DNA of 64,000 nt from an uncultured Psychrobacter sp. (GTDB taxonomy: Bacteria > Pseudomonadota > Gammaproteobacteria > Pseudomonadales > Moraxellaceae). The stretch lies in the NCBI GenBank assembly GCA_947495055.1, contig CANLXO010000013.1:1-64000 (forward strand), written 5' to 3'. The translations under genes and the position numbers were made by a program. The notes beneath the pieces are model-generated. The model did no database searches, was not told the origin of the DNA, and saw only the letters and a list, made by a program, of their open reading frames with translations. Below, in pieces: positions 36,673 to 46,465 of the stretch. How positions within the stretch are numbered: the first letter of the stretch is position 1; each line of letters starts with the position of its first letter.

Positions 36673-37308
36673 ATGTCAAATATTACCCTACCAGACCTAC
36701 CGTATGCAAAAGACGCACTAGAGCCACATATCAGCGCAGAGACGCTAGAGTATCATCATGACAAGCATCATGCTGCTTATGTTAATAAGTTAAAAGATTT
36801 GCTACCAGGTTCTGGTTATGAAGACAAAACATTGCCAGAAATCATCGAAGGCACTGCCAAAGATGAGAGCAAGCAGACGATGTTTAACCAAGCCGCGCAA
36901 GTATGGAACCATACGTTTTACTGGAACTGCATGACGCCTGACAACGGCGGCGGCGAACCTACTGGTGATCTAAAAGGTAAAATCGAAGAAGATTTCGGTA
37001 GCTATGATAAGTTCCGTGAAGAGTTCAAAAACGCAGCAACCTCACAGTTCGGTTCAGGTTGGGCGTGGCTCGTCACTGATAAAGTCGGTGGTAAGCTGTC
37101 AATCATGAAAACAAGCGATGCTGATAACCCCTTAGCGCATGACAAAATCGCGGTATTGACTTGTGATGTGTGGGAGCACGCGTACTATATCGATTATCGT
37201 AACCGTCGTCCTGATTATGTCGACACGTTCCTAGACAAGCTAGTAAACTGGGACTACGCCAACGCAAAATATAAAGGTCAAGAAGCAGGTAACGAAGGTC
37301 GCTCATAG
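36673..37308 (+). CDS. sodB: superoxide dismutase [Fe]
   Basis: Converts superoxide to oxygen and hydrogen peroxide in the cytosol. Metal ligands are seen: His in LEYHHDKHHAAYV (about 27), His in WNHTFYWNCM, and Asp/His in DVWEHAYYIDYRN. The motif AAQVWNHTF and FGSGWAWLV point to the iron form by family pattern. The 211 residues are slightly longer than the usual 193. AAGGA lies 10 bases before the ATG. Confidence 0.96.
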   Translation: MSNITLPDLPYAKDALEPHISAETLEYHHDKHHAAYVNKLKDLLPGSGYEDKTLPEIIEGTAKDESKQTMFNQAAQVWNHTFYWNCMTPDNGGGEPTGDLKGKIEEDFGSYDKFREEFKNAATSQFGSGWAWLVTDKVGGKLSIMKTSDADNPLAHDKIAVLTCDVWEHAYYIDYRNRRPDYVDTFLDKLVNWDYANAKYKGQEAGNEGRS

Positions 37309-37333
37309 GACTTAAGTACTTGATTGATAAAAA

Positions 37334-37361
37334 AGAGGACGCCGTTTGGTGTCCTTTTTTT
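37334..37361 (+). terminator. terminator after sodB
   Basis: AGGACGCC pairs with GGTGTCCT (one G-T pair) and is followed by a run of T. It lies 27 bases past the sodB stop. Confidence 0.88.
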
Positions 37362-37382
37362 GGTTTAGTTTTTTAGATAGTT

Positions 37383-37414
37383 GTAGGGTATGGTTAGCGC
37401 AGCGTAACCCACCA
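37383..37414. repeat. short GTAGGG-type hairpin repeat
   Basis: GTAGGGT...GGTTAGCGCAGCGTAACC...CCA: a self-complementary sequence in the style of the GTAGGGTGCG-ended elements that follow at 37445. It looks like a solitary degenerate copy. Confidence 0.55.
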
Positions 37415-37444
37415 TTGAAAGTTAATTCAAATCTCAAAATTTTT

Positions 37445-37590
37445 GTAGGGTGCGCCCCGCGCACCAAGCCATAAACATTAAAGAATAGATTGAACACAGT
37501 TATCTATAATAATTTTGCTACTTCAATTTTTTTAAAAACAGTACTTTTGACTCTAAGATTTGGTTCTTGAATGGTGCGCGGCGCTCCCTA
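37445..37590. repeat. MITE-like inverted-repeat element, copy A (left of GFA gene)
   Basis: A 146-base element starting GTAGGGTGCGCCCCGCGCACC and ending GGTGCGCGGCGCTCCCTA. The interior aligns along its whole length with copy B at 38103-38253 (same order of ATAGATTGAA, TTTTGCTACTTC, AAAAACA, TTTGGTTCTTGAATGG-like blocks). Its right end is more degraded than in copy B. It encodes nothing visible. Confidence 0.82.
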
Positions 37591-37663
37591 TATAAATAAA
37601 ATCATAACTTACTCAAAGTTTCCTAGTTCTAGTGAAATATGTTTTTTAAAATTAAGAATGATT

Positions 37664-38071
37664 TTAAGTTGATCGACCCTCTCCGAAAATAGCCAAACCT
37701 TCATCCAATTTACACCAATTAGCTTTATAGTCAGTATATATTTGAGCATCAATGGTTACTGGAATATCATCATCGAACAAGGCGATGGCTAATTCTATCT
37801 GTTCTAGTGAAGCACCTTTAACACGAAAGCCCAAGCTTGAGCCACACTGACTACAGAAGCTGCGAGTCGTGCCATTTGCAGCGACAAATTCTTTAAGTAA
37901 TGATTCTCCTGACAGCCATTTTAATCCTTGGACACTCACTAAAGTGCCAAATGCTGCGCCATGAAATTTACGGCACATTGAGCAATGACAGTTTGCAGCT
38001 TGATTGCTAAAACCCGTCACAGAAAATTGGATACCTTCACATAAGCAAGATCCTTTATACTCTTTATTCAT
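37664..38071 (-). CDS. GFA family protein (glutathione-dependent formaldehyde-activating type)
   Basis: A 135-residue zinc-binding protein of the GFA/CENP-V family. Zinc ligands: GSCLCEGIQF (two Cys), NCHCSMCRKFHG (three Cys), and SFCSQCGSS (two Cys). The family is named after a formaldehyde-glutathione condensing enzyme, but most members have unproven functions. It is intact, has its own start, and lies between two copies of the same inverted-repeat element (37445-37590 and 38103-38253). Confidence 0.9.
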   Translation of the reverse strand: MNKEYKGSCLCEGIQFSVTGFSNQAANCHCSMCRKFHGAAFGTLVSVQGLKWLSGESLLKEFVAANGTTRSFCSQCGSSLGFRVKGASLEQIELAIALFDDDIPVTIDAQIYTDYKANWCKLDEGLAIFGEGRST

Positions 38072-38102
38072 AATATTCTCTTTCCTTCATCAATCAGTTT
38101 TT

Positions 38103-38253
38103 GTAGGGTGCGCCCCGCGCACCAACGCATCAGTATTAAAAGATAGATTGAATACAATCATCTATGTCAATTTTTGCTACTTCCAAATTATTCAAAAACA
38201 ATGCTTTTAACTTCAAAATCTGGTTCTTAAATGGTGCGTGGAACGCACCCTAC
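38103..38253. repeat. MITE-like inverted-repeat element, copy B (right of GFA gene)
   Basis: A 151-base element with clear terminal inverted repeats: GTAGGGTGCGCCCCGCGCACCA on the left and TGGTGCG-TGGAA-CGCACCCTAC on the right (22 positions, two or three mismatches). Each end is also a small hairpin of its own. The interior matches copy A. It has no reading frame and no obvious target-site duplication. Confidence 0.85.
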
Positions 38254-38270
38254 GCAAAATCTCGTAAATT

Positions 38271-39428
38271 TTATTTTTCATCAACCAAAAGCCAACCATC
38301 CTCATCAACGACCGATTCATCAAATACTCTTATAAGGCCTTGTTTAACGAGTTCAAGGCGCGATACTTCAGGCCCGTTTTTATCGCTAACAATAGGCGCG
38401 TCTATCGGCATCATAGCTTTCCACTTTGCATCCTGCTTATCCTTACTCGCTAACACAAAACTAAAAAATGCCGTGTCGCCAGCCATCATGCGTAGATCAT
38501 CAACGACTAATTGCGTGCTTTGCTCTTCGGCTTTATCGATAGGCATTTGTGTTCGATAACCTGTCCAATCTCCAGAGAACCAATCAAGCCGATTGGCATA
38601 ATGCTGGCTAGACGCTGGCAAGTTTGCTTGTAGATTCTGAGAATTATCATATTGCGTCAGATAACGATACTCAGGTAAACGGCTATCTAGGACACTACCG
38701 CGTATTTCAATCAATCTATTTTGCTCATCTTCAGCGACGGATCGAAACATCAGAATCGTTGGCAGCATAGGCATGGTTTTGATACGAGTGATATTGTTGA
38801 TATTAGCCGCTGCTAGCGTTTGCTTAGCTTTATCTTGAGCATAATATTTTAGACCTAGCGATAATAATAAATAGCTACTGCTGACAATTAGCATCCAAAC
38901 GGCGAAACGTTGGCAATTGGCTAGCCAGCCCTTGTTAAATACAGCAAGTTTACGTCCCTTTATCAGTCCAATAATCATGGCGATAAGCAGCGGCAAAGTA
39001 TAAAGCGGATCGATAATAAACACTGAGGCAATGCTAAAAGGGGTGAGCGCTAACGACTCTTGCAATGGCCACAGTAGTTGTGTGCCATAAACGGTGAAGC
39101 TGTCTAAGATCGGATGCGTCGTCAGCGCCAAAGTCATGGAAGCAGCTAAGCGTTTACCCGAGTAGGACAAGGGCATATCACGCCATTGATGATAGCGAGT
39201 AATCAACCATGAGCCGATTAATCCGACAGCAGTTAGGACAATGAGCGAATGGCTAAAACCGCGATGGTAGGTCATGTTGCTAATGGGATCACCGTAGCGA
39301 ATAAGTACGTCCAAATCCGGTAGCGTGCCGAGCATTGCGCCGTATAGATAGGCTTTGCGACCTTGGTAGTTACCAAGGAGTGCGCCTTGGACGCTCGCAC
39401 CTAGGACGATTTGACTGAGTGAATCCAT
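38271..39428 (-). CDS. YdjM-like metal-dependent membrane hydrolase
   Basis: A 385-residue inner-membrane protein of the LexA-regulated YdjM-like family (Pfam YdjM). Diagnostic parts: DSLSQIVLGASVQGALLG (the start), LPDLDVLIRYGDP with metal-binding Asp residues, YHRGFSHSLIVLT, and THPILDSFTVYGTQLLWP. About five to six hydrophobic helices occupy the first ~200 residues. The C-terminal ~180 residues are soluble. The exact reaction is unknown. The stop lies only 17 bases from element copy B. Confidence 0.88.
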   Translation of the reverse strand: MDSLSQIVLGASVQGALLGNYQGRKAYLYGAMLGTLPDLDVLIRYGDPISNMTYHRGFSHSLIVLTAVGLIGSWLITRYHQWRDMPLSYSGKRLAASMTLALTTHPILDSFTVYGTQLLWPLQESLALTPFSIASVFIIDPLYTLPLLIAMIIGLIKGRKLAVFNKGWLANCQRFAVWMLIVSSSYLLLSLGLKYYAQDKAKQTLAAANINNITRIKTMPMLPTILMFRSVAEDEQNRLIEIRGSVLDSRLPEYRYLTQYDNSQNLQANLPASSQHYANRLDWFSGDWTGYRTQMPIDKAEEQSTQLVVDDLRMMAGDTAFFSFVLASKDKQDAKWKAMMPIDAPIVSDKNGPEVSRLELVKQGLIRVFDESVVDEDGWLLVDEK

Positions 39429-39562
39429 TGGTTTTGGCTGGCTCTTTCAGAAGATTTTAGGAATAGGTTTGTGGGTTGTAAGTATTTAAAAATTAGTTTT
39501 TCATCTATAGTTATTTTTTAAAATCAATTTTTGTTTTCGGATAATATGAATTTGCATAGTGG

Positions 39563-39588
39563 TTTGCTGGGCTAAAGCCACAGCCTAC
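39563..39588. repeat. short hairpin repeat, possibly related to the GTAGGG family
   Basis: Read on the minus strand it begins GTAGGCTGTGGCTTTAGCCC and is self-complementary around GGCT-TT-AGCC. The style resembles the other GTAGG-type repeats, but the similarity is limited. Confidence 0.4.
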
Positions 39589-39609
39589 AAAGAGCTTATG
39601 TTTATAATC

Positions 39610-40428
39610 CTACAATACTTCAAACCCAAACTTACCCAGCGCTTCTCGTAGCATCGCAATATTATAATAAGCATGCGCATTGACGGTGTTTTGAAAGAAG
39701 ATATATAACGTATCGAAATGCTGGCGCTGATTGGCGATCGCTTGCGCCCAGTCACTCATTTCCGCCTTGGTATAGCGATAATCGTGACGGTCGCTCGCAC
39801 TCATCGCATTCCACCAGCCCGTATTATTGCCATGCATCCGCAGATAACCGATGCGCTCGGTAAATATCAACCTTGATGGCGGTAGACCATTGACCTTAGG
39901 GTAGTCGACGCTACACCAAATGAGACCTTGCTCTGTAAAGCTATCGACCACTTGCGGGGTGTGCCAGCCATTATGACGAAACTCGACCGCTAGCGGATAC
40001 CCGCCAAACCAGCTGACGAGATTGGCAAGATACAGCCTATGCTCGCGCGTACGATCAAAGCCGTGCGGAAATTGTAAGAGTAGGGGCGCTAGCGCGTTGG
40101 TTTCAATGAGTGGCGTTAAGGCGGTGAGAAAAGCCCCAGCATGTTCCGCTGTGCCGCGTCTAGCATGGGTAAAGTCTTGATGCAATTTGACCGCAAATTT
40201 AAGCTCACTATCTGCTTGCACATAAGCTTTATTGACCATGCCCGCAAAAGCCTTTTGCCCGATAGGCGCATAAAAGGTGCTGTTAATCTCCACCGCGCCG
40301 TATTGCTTGGCGTACTCCCGCAAAAAGTCAGTCTTTTTGGTGCCTTGAGGATACAGCGTGCCTAGCAAGTCCGTATCGCTATAGCCGCCAGTGCCAAGAT
40401 AAATGGTAGGAGTAGAGCGCTTGTCCAT
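39610..40428 (-). CDS. DUF72 domain-containing protein
   Basis: A 272-residue protein of the DUF72 family (TIM-barrel fold), related to YecE. Parts: IYLGTGGYSDTDLLG at the start, VEINSTFYAPIG, LKFAVKLHQDFTHARRG, LLQFPHGFDRT, LAVEFRHNGWHTPQV, WCSVDYPKVNGLP, RMHGNNTGWW, and YIFFQNTVNAHAY. Its biochemical role is unknown. The start is taken at the ATG (40428) with AGAG 8 bases upstream; a GTG three codons before is an alternative. Confidence 0.9.
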   Translation of the reverse strand: MDKRSTPTIYLGTGGYSDTDLLGTLYPQGTKKTDFLREYAKQYGAVEINSTFYAPIGQKAFAGMVNKAYVQADSELKFAVKLHQDFTHARRGTAEHAGAFLTALTPLIETNALAPLLLQFPHGFDRTREHRLYLANLVSWFGGYPLAVEFRHNGWHTPQVVDSFTEQGLIWCSVDYPKVNGLPPSRLIFTERIGYLRMHGNNTGWWNAMSASDRHDYRYTKAEMSDWAQAIANQRQHFDTLYIFFQNTVNAHAYYNIAMLREALGKFGFEVL

Positions 40429-40472
40429 GTTAACCACTCTTTAATGATTTAGTTTTTTTGACATTTATAAGG

Positions 40473-41534
40473 CTATTTTTTTCTAGCCCACAACCATTCT
40501 ATAAGAGCTAACAGGGCGTTGCTGTTATCGTCTATTAGCTCACGAGTAATGGCGCTGCGCCCGTTATCGAAGAGCGATTGCGCGTAGTCTTTGGCAGCGT
40601 CTACGCCCATGAGTTTGACGTAGGTGGATTTGTCTAGTTTTTCATCGCTGCCAGCAGGTTTGCCCAAATCATTAGTATTGCCAGTCACATCCAAAATATC
40701 ATCTTGGACTTGAAAGGCCAGCCCAATGTGCTGCGCGCAGTCTTGTAGTGCCATACGCTCTTGCGCAGTCGCACCGGCACAGATACCACCCATGAGCATA
40801 GCGGCTTCTATCAGCGCGCCTGTCTTGTCACGGTGAATGGCTTCTAACTCACTTTGGGTGATACTAGCGCGGGCTTCGGCATTGAGATCAAGCATTTGTC
40901 CTGACACCATACGCCGCGCGCGCGGAGCAAATACTGCTGATATCATGCTGGCAAGCGTCGCATCAAAAGGTGCAAAGGTTGGTATTTCAGCGCTTAACAC
41001 TTCAAAAGCTAGCGTTTGGAGTACATCGCCTGCTAATAGTGCGGTGGCTTCATCAAAGACAATATGAGCGGTGGGCTGACCACGGCGCAGCTCGTCATCA
41101 TCCATACAAGGCAAATCATCATGTACTAAGGAGTAGGTATGCAACAGCTCAACTGCTAGCGCAGCCCGCCTACACATATCATAGCGCGAGTCATAATCTA
41201 GGATATTTTCTAAGCCGCTGTTTTTTGAGTCATCGCTTGCCAAACCGCCATCCATCGAATCAATATTTATCAAATCAGCGCCGACTACATTCTCATCATC
41301 CTTTGTGCCGCCCTCATAAATATTGGCAAAACTACTAGCGACCAACAGTGGGCGCACAAGCTTTCCCTGACCTGTCATGACATAGCGACAAGCGTCATTA
41401 AGCGGACTTGGCAGCTTAGCATAGGCAAATAAGGTATCAATATCTTGCGCCAAATGCGCGCGCACCGCGTTATGAAAATCATCAAAATTACTAAAGGGAA
41501 CAAATTGAGGTGCTAAGGATGGTATAGAGGACAT
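40473..41534 (-). CDS. ispA: polyprenyl synthetase, likely farnesyl diphosphate synthase IspA
   Basis: Condenses isopentenyl diphosphate with dimethylallyl or geranyl diphosphate for isoprenoid precursors. The first aspartate-rich motif is DDLPCMDDD (139-147), with GKLVRP before it, and the second is QVQDDILDVTG. LAGDVLQTLAFE and SMISAVFAPRARRMVSGQMLDL are also typical. At 353 residues it is longer than the usual ~300, because residues about 75-118 are an acidic insert (rich in Asp, Gly, Asn, Ser) not seen in E. coli IspA. The product chain length cannot be fixed from sequence. The start is the ATG at 41534; a TTG at 41546 is possible. Confidence 0.9.
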   Translation of the reverse strand: MSSIPSLAPQFVPFSNFDDFHNAVRAHLAQDIDTLFAYAKLPSPLNDACRYVMTGQGKLVRPLLVASSFANIYEGGTKDDENVVGADLINIDSMDGGLASDDSKNSGLENILDYDSRYDMCRRAALAVELLHTYSLVHDDLPCMDDDELRRGQPTAHIVFDEATALLAGDVLQTLAFEVLSAEIPTFAPFDATLASMISAVFAPRARRMVSGQMLDLNAEARASITQSELEAIHRDKTGALIEAAMLMGGICAGATAQERMALQDCAQHIGLAFQVQDDILDVTGNTNDLGKPAGSDEKLDKSTYVKLMGVDAAKDYAQSLFDNGRSAITRELIDDNSNALLALIEWLWARKK

Positions 41535-41897
41535 AGGTAAATTCAACCACTAAATAGAGAGATAAAAAGCTGTCGCTGCTAGTGTAACATGATAGATATA
41601 AGGGCAAGTATAAGCGCTTTGATAACGTCAGATTTTGGATATTGTATTTCGCTTTATAAGGTACGCGCGAGAGCTAACTTTGGTTACGTATTATCGATTT
41701 AAATTGTCATGTAAATGTGTTCTGATAAGGGGTCGCCTGTTGGTAAGAGCCAAGCACATTACGAGTATTATTAAATTAATTTCAGTGTACAAGTATTCAC
41801 ATAAAGGATATCGCTGATCAAGTAAACGGCTCGTCTTATTTAAGAGTGACTTACGAGTGCGGTTTTAGCTTGTGACAGTTAGGGGCACAATCCCCTA

Positions 41898-41987
41898 CAC
41901 TAATTGACGGTACAAGCCAGTCAAGAGCACTAATTGACGATACAAGACCGCCGAGGGCACACGTTAGCGATACAAGCTAATCAACAG
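41898..41987. repeat. three 30-bp tandem repeats upstream of fadB
   Basis: Three consecutive 30-base units start at 41898, 41928 and 41958. The first two share CACTAATTGACG and TACAAG with a G/A change between; the third begins CACACGTTAGCG and keeps ATACAAG. The units sit about 200-285 bases before fadB. Confidence 0.8.
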
Positions 41988-42051
41988 CAACAGCTGCTCT
42001 AAATTTTTGTGCGTTAAATAATAAAAGATAATCACGTTGTACGCCAAATAT

Positions 42052-42073
42052 CCCATTTATAAGTATAAGTGGG
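42052..42073. promoter_or_regulatory. hairpin upstream of fadB
   Basis: CCCATTTAT at 42052-42060 pairs with ATAAGTGGG (one T-G pair) around a 4-base loop, followed by TTTTATGG. It could be an operator or a weak terminator of upstream transcription; nothing decides it. Confidence 0.4.
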
Positions 42074-42181
42074 TTTTATGGCTGTATTATTACTCTAATC
42101 ACCAATAAGTCGCGGATGACTATTACCGTGTTTATTAGGTGACTTTCATCACACCGCTTTAAACGTAGCAAGGAGTTTCAA

Positions 42182-44341
42182 ATGGTATACCAAGGAAATC
42201 GCATTACGGTCAGCATGACTGAGGACGGCATTGCTAATATGCAATTCAACGCTGAAGGTGAGAGCGTTAATAAGTTCGATACCGAGACCAACAAACAATT
42301 TGGCGAAGCAATCACTGCGCTTGAGAATTCAGACGATGTTAAAGGTTTGATTGTCACTTCAAGCAAAGGCGTGTTTATCGCAGGCGCTGATATTACAGAA
42401 TTCGTCGCTTCATTCAAAAACCCAGAAGAAGATATCAAAGCTTGGGGCATCAAAATCAACGGTGATTTCAACCGTTTTGAAGATCTGCCTTTCCCAAAAG
42501 TTGCTGCTATCAATGGCGCCGCACTTGGTGGCGGTTGTGAGATGACACTGGTTTGTGAATACCGCGTCATGAGCGAAAAAGCCATCATCGGTCTACCAGA
42601 AACTCAGCTAGGTATTTTCCCAGGATTCGGTGGTACCGTGCGTAGTACGCGCGTCATCGGTATCGATAATGCACTAGAATTAATTGCAACGGGTAGCCCC
42701 AAAAAACCAGTTGACGCCTTAAAACTTGGTCTCGTTGACGCGGTCGTTAGCGCTGATGACTTGCAAGATGCGGCCACTGACTTGGTCAAAAAATGCATCT
42801 CAGGTGAGATTGATTGGCAAGCCAAGCGTGAAGAGAAGCTAAACCCTGTTAAGCTCAATCAACTTGAGCAAGCGATGGCGTTTAATAGCGCTAAAGCAAT
42901 GATCTTTGCCAAAGCTAATCCTAAGCAGTATCCTGCGCCAGCACTTGCTATCGAAGCGATTGAAAAGCATGTGAACTTGCCACGCGACGAAGCCATTGAG
43001 GTCGAAGCCACTTACTTTGCAAAAGCGGCGAAAACTCCGCAAGCTGAGAGCTTAGTCGGTCTATTCTTAAGTGATCAATTGGTCAAAAAACTTGCCAAAA
43101 AGCACAGCAAGCTGGCACACGATATCTCTGAGGCTGCCGTATTAGGCGCAGGTATTATGGGCGGCGGTATTGCTTATCAAGCGGCGAGCAAGGGTTTGCC
43201 AATCATCATGAAAGATATCAAATCTGAGCAATTAGATTTGGGCATGGGTGAGGCCAGCAAACTGCTTGGCAAAATGGTCGAACGCAAAAAGATGACTCCA
43301 GCGAAGATGGGTGAAACGCTTAGCCGTATCCGTCCTACGCTAAACTACGGTGATTTTGGTGATACTGATATCGTTATCGAAGCCGTCGTCGAAAACCCTA
43401 AAATCAAGCGCTCAGTACTAAAAGAGGTCGAAGGCTTAGTTAAAGACGACGCGATTATCGCCTCTAACACCTCAACCATCTCTATTACTTACTTAGCAGA
43501 AGCACTGGATCGTCCAGAAAACTTCGTTGGTATGCATTTTTTCAATCCAGTAAATCGCATGCCGCTCGTAGAAGTTATTCGCGGCGAAAAGTCCTCTGAA
43601 GAAGCGATTTCAACGACCGTTGCCTTGGCGACAAAAATGGGTAAAGTGCCAGTTGTGGTCAATGATTGCCCAGGTTTCTTGGTCAACCGTGTCCTATTCC
43701 CATACTTTGGTGCGTTTGACTTACTACTTAAGCAAGGCGCGGACTTTGTCCATGTGGATAAAGTCATGGAAAAATTCGGCTGGCCAATGGGTCCGGCCTA
43801 CTTAATCGACGTCGTTGGTTTGGACACAGGTGTCCACGGCGCAGAGGTTATGGCAGAAGGGTTCCCTGATCGCATGAAGCCTGATTATAAAGGCGCTATC
43901 GAGCATCTTTATGAGAACAAACGCTTGGGTCAAAAGAACGGCGTTGGCTTTTATAAATACGAGATGGACAAGCGCGGTAAGCCGAAAAAGAGCGCTGATG
44001 ATGCCACTTATGAGCTTCTAAAAACTACGACTGATAGCGACAAACAAGAGTTTGATGATCAAACCATCATTGACCGTACTATGCTTGCTTTTTGTAACGA
44101 GACGGTACGCTGCTTAGAAGACAATATCGTAAGCACGCCATCAGAGGCCGATATGGCGATGATTATGGGCGTTGGTTTCCCGCCATTTCGCGGTGGCCCT
44201 TGCCGTTATATAGACCAGATGGGTCTAGATAACTACTTGGCACTATGTGAAAAATACGCGCACCTTGGCAAAGCTTATGAAGCCCCGCAAAAGATTCGCG
44301 ATATGGCCGCTGCAGGCGAAACGTTTTACGCCACTGCATAG
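42182..44341 (+). CDS. fadB: fatty acid oxidation complex alpha subunit FadB
   Basis: Multifunctional enzyme: enoyl-CoA hydratase/isomerase at the N terminus and 3-hydroxyacyl-CoA dehydrogenase at the C terminus. Hydratase motifs: [25 protein letters not shown] and [16 protein letters not shown] with the active glutamate. Dehydrogenase motifs: [17 protein letters not shown] (NAD loop, about 317-333), [15 protein letters not shown] with the catalytic His, and [11 protein letters not shown]. The 719 residues are normal. AAGGAG precedes the ATG. fadA follows 100 bases later. Confidence 0.97.
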   Translation: MVYQGNRITVSMTEDGIANMQFNAEGESVNKFDTETNKQFGEAITALENSDDVKGLIVTSSKGVFIAGADITEFVASFKNPEEDIKAWGIKINGDFNRFEDLPFPKVAAINGAALGGGCEMTLVCEYRVMSEKAIIGLPETQLGIFPGFGGTVRSTRVIGIDNALELIATGSPKKPVDALKLGLVDAVVSADDLQDAATDLVKKCISGEIDWQAKREEKLNPVKLNQLEQAMAFNSAKAMIFAKANPKQYPAPALAIEAIEKHVNLPRDEAIEVEATYFAKAAKTPQAESLVGLFLSDQLVKKLAKKHSKLAHDISEAAVLGAGIMGGGIAYQAASKGLPIIMKDIKSEQLDLGMGEASKLLGKMVERKKMTPAKMGETLSRIRPTLNYGDFGDTDIVIEAVVENPKIKRSVLKEVEGLVKDDAIIASNTSTISITYLAEALDRPENFVGMHFFNPVNRMPLVEVIRGEKSSEEAISTTVALATKMGKVPVVVNDCPGFLVNRVLFPYFGAFDLLLKQGADFVHVDKVMEKFGWPMGPAYLIDVVGLDTGVHGAEVMAEGFPDRMKPDYKGAIEHLYENKRLGQKNGVGFYKYEMDKRGKPKKSADDATYELLKTTTDSDKQEFDDQTIIDRTMLAFCNETVRCLEDNIVSTPSEADMAMIMGVGFPPFRGGPCRYIDQMGLDNYLALCEKYAHLGKAYEAPQKIRDMAAAGETFYATA

Positions 44342-44402
44342 TCTCTATTTGAGATAACGTATTAGGATAAGTGCCGTAAGTCTGTTCATTTATAAAAAAT
44401 AG

Positions 44403-45614
<1,212 letters not shown>

Positions 45615-45645
45615 TTTTTTAAGTCAGTGATAAGCATCTATTAAG

Positions 45646-45677
45646 AACCCCTAGTCCTTCTGGCTAGGGGTTTTTTT
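45646..45677 (+). terminator. terminator of fadBA
   Basis: AACCCCTAG at 45646-45654 pairs with CTAGGGGTT at 45664-45672 and is followed by a run of T. It lies 32 bases after fadA. Confidence 0.93.
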
Positions 45678-45848
45678 ATTGAGCTTTTTTATATACAGGC
45701 GTGAGTGACAAGTTGTTAATCGCGATTATCATCATTGACCCTATCAACAAAATATGACTAAATAAGAGGACGTACCATTATTATCTTAATATAGCTCAAA
45801 AACCGCTTGGCTGGTCGCGCACTGCTACCGCCGTACAAGGAGTGTACT

Positions 45849-46424
45849 ATGTCCACAATGATTACCGATCGCACTTATCGTATCGCTCGCGAAAACACGC
45901 AGGCTATGATTATCGATGTACAAGAGCGCCTAACGCCGCACATCTATGATCATGAAAACATCGTCAAAAAGACGGTAACTTTAATTAAAGGCTTACAAGC
46001 ATTAAACATTCCGATCATGCTCAATGAGCAATACAAAAAAGGTTTGGGTGAGACGCTACCTGAAGTTAAAGAAGTATTAGAAGGCAGTAATGCTAAGGGC
46101 TTTGAAAAGGTCACCTTTAGTGCTTGTGATAACGATGATTCTTGGCATCATCTTGCGCAGCAAAATCGTAGTATTGTCTTACTGTTTGGTGTCGAAGCTC
46201 ATGTTTGCGTCCTACAGACGGCGCTTGATCTGCTCGATAACGGTATGCAGCCGGTCATCATCGGGGACGCCGTCGGTTCGCGCTATCCTTATGATAAAAA
46301 ACAGGCTATTCGCCGTATTCGCCGCGCGGGTGGAGTGATTACGACCGTTGAGACTATTCTTTTTGAGCTGTGCCGTAGTAGTCAAGATCCGGCGTTTAAA
46401 ACCATTAGCAATTTAATTAAGTAG
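45849..46424 (+). CDS. isochorismatase family cysteine hydrolase
   Basis: A 191-residue cytosolic hydrolase of the isochorismatase-like superfamily. The catalytic triad is suggested by Asp in MIIDVQERL (about 20), Lys in FEKVTFSAC and Cys in GVEAHVCVLQTALDL. It resembles the YcaC-type hydrolases; the substrate is not known. The start at 45849 is set by AAGGAG 8 bases upstream; a longer frame (from 45807) is unlikely. No partner genes that would show a pathway lie beside it. Confidence 0.88.
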   Translation: MSTMITDRTYRIARENTQAMIIDVQERLTPHIYDHENIVKKTVTLIKGLQALNIPIMLNEQYKKGLGETLPEVKEVLEGSNAKGFEKVTFSACDNDDSWHHLAQQNRSIVLLFGVEAHVCVLQTALDLLDNGMQPVIIGDAVGSRYPYDKKQAIRRIRRAGGVITTVETILFELCRSSQDPAFKTISNLIK

Positions 46425-46465
46425 AGGCTTTACCTAAATTCATTGCTAAAAGCTTGAGAATACTT

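Larger units (their letters stand above)
41535..42181. other. long region upstream of ispA and fadB
   Basis: About 650 bases between divergent genes. It contains the TAGGGG/CCCCTA hairpin (41880-41897), three 30-base tandem repeats (own entry) and a hairpin at 42052-42073. It must hold the fadBA promoter. A 60-codon frame on plus is not convincing. Confidence 0.5.

Noticed and set aside
37445..38253. Composite transposon around the GFA gene
   Set aside because: No transposase is encoded by either copy and no target-site duplication is visible, so only a MITE-like flanked gene is claimed.
41635..41817. A 60-codon frame upstream of fadB
   Set aside because: Short, Tyr/Arg-rich translation without a binding site or family resemblance; likely chance in a long intergenic region.
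41898..41987. 30-bp repeats as a CRISPR array
   Set aside because: The units are directly adjacent without spacers, diverged from each other, and no cas genes are near.
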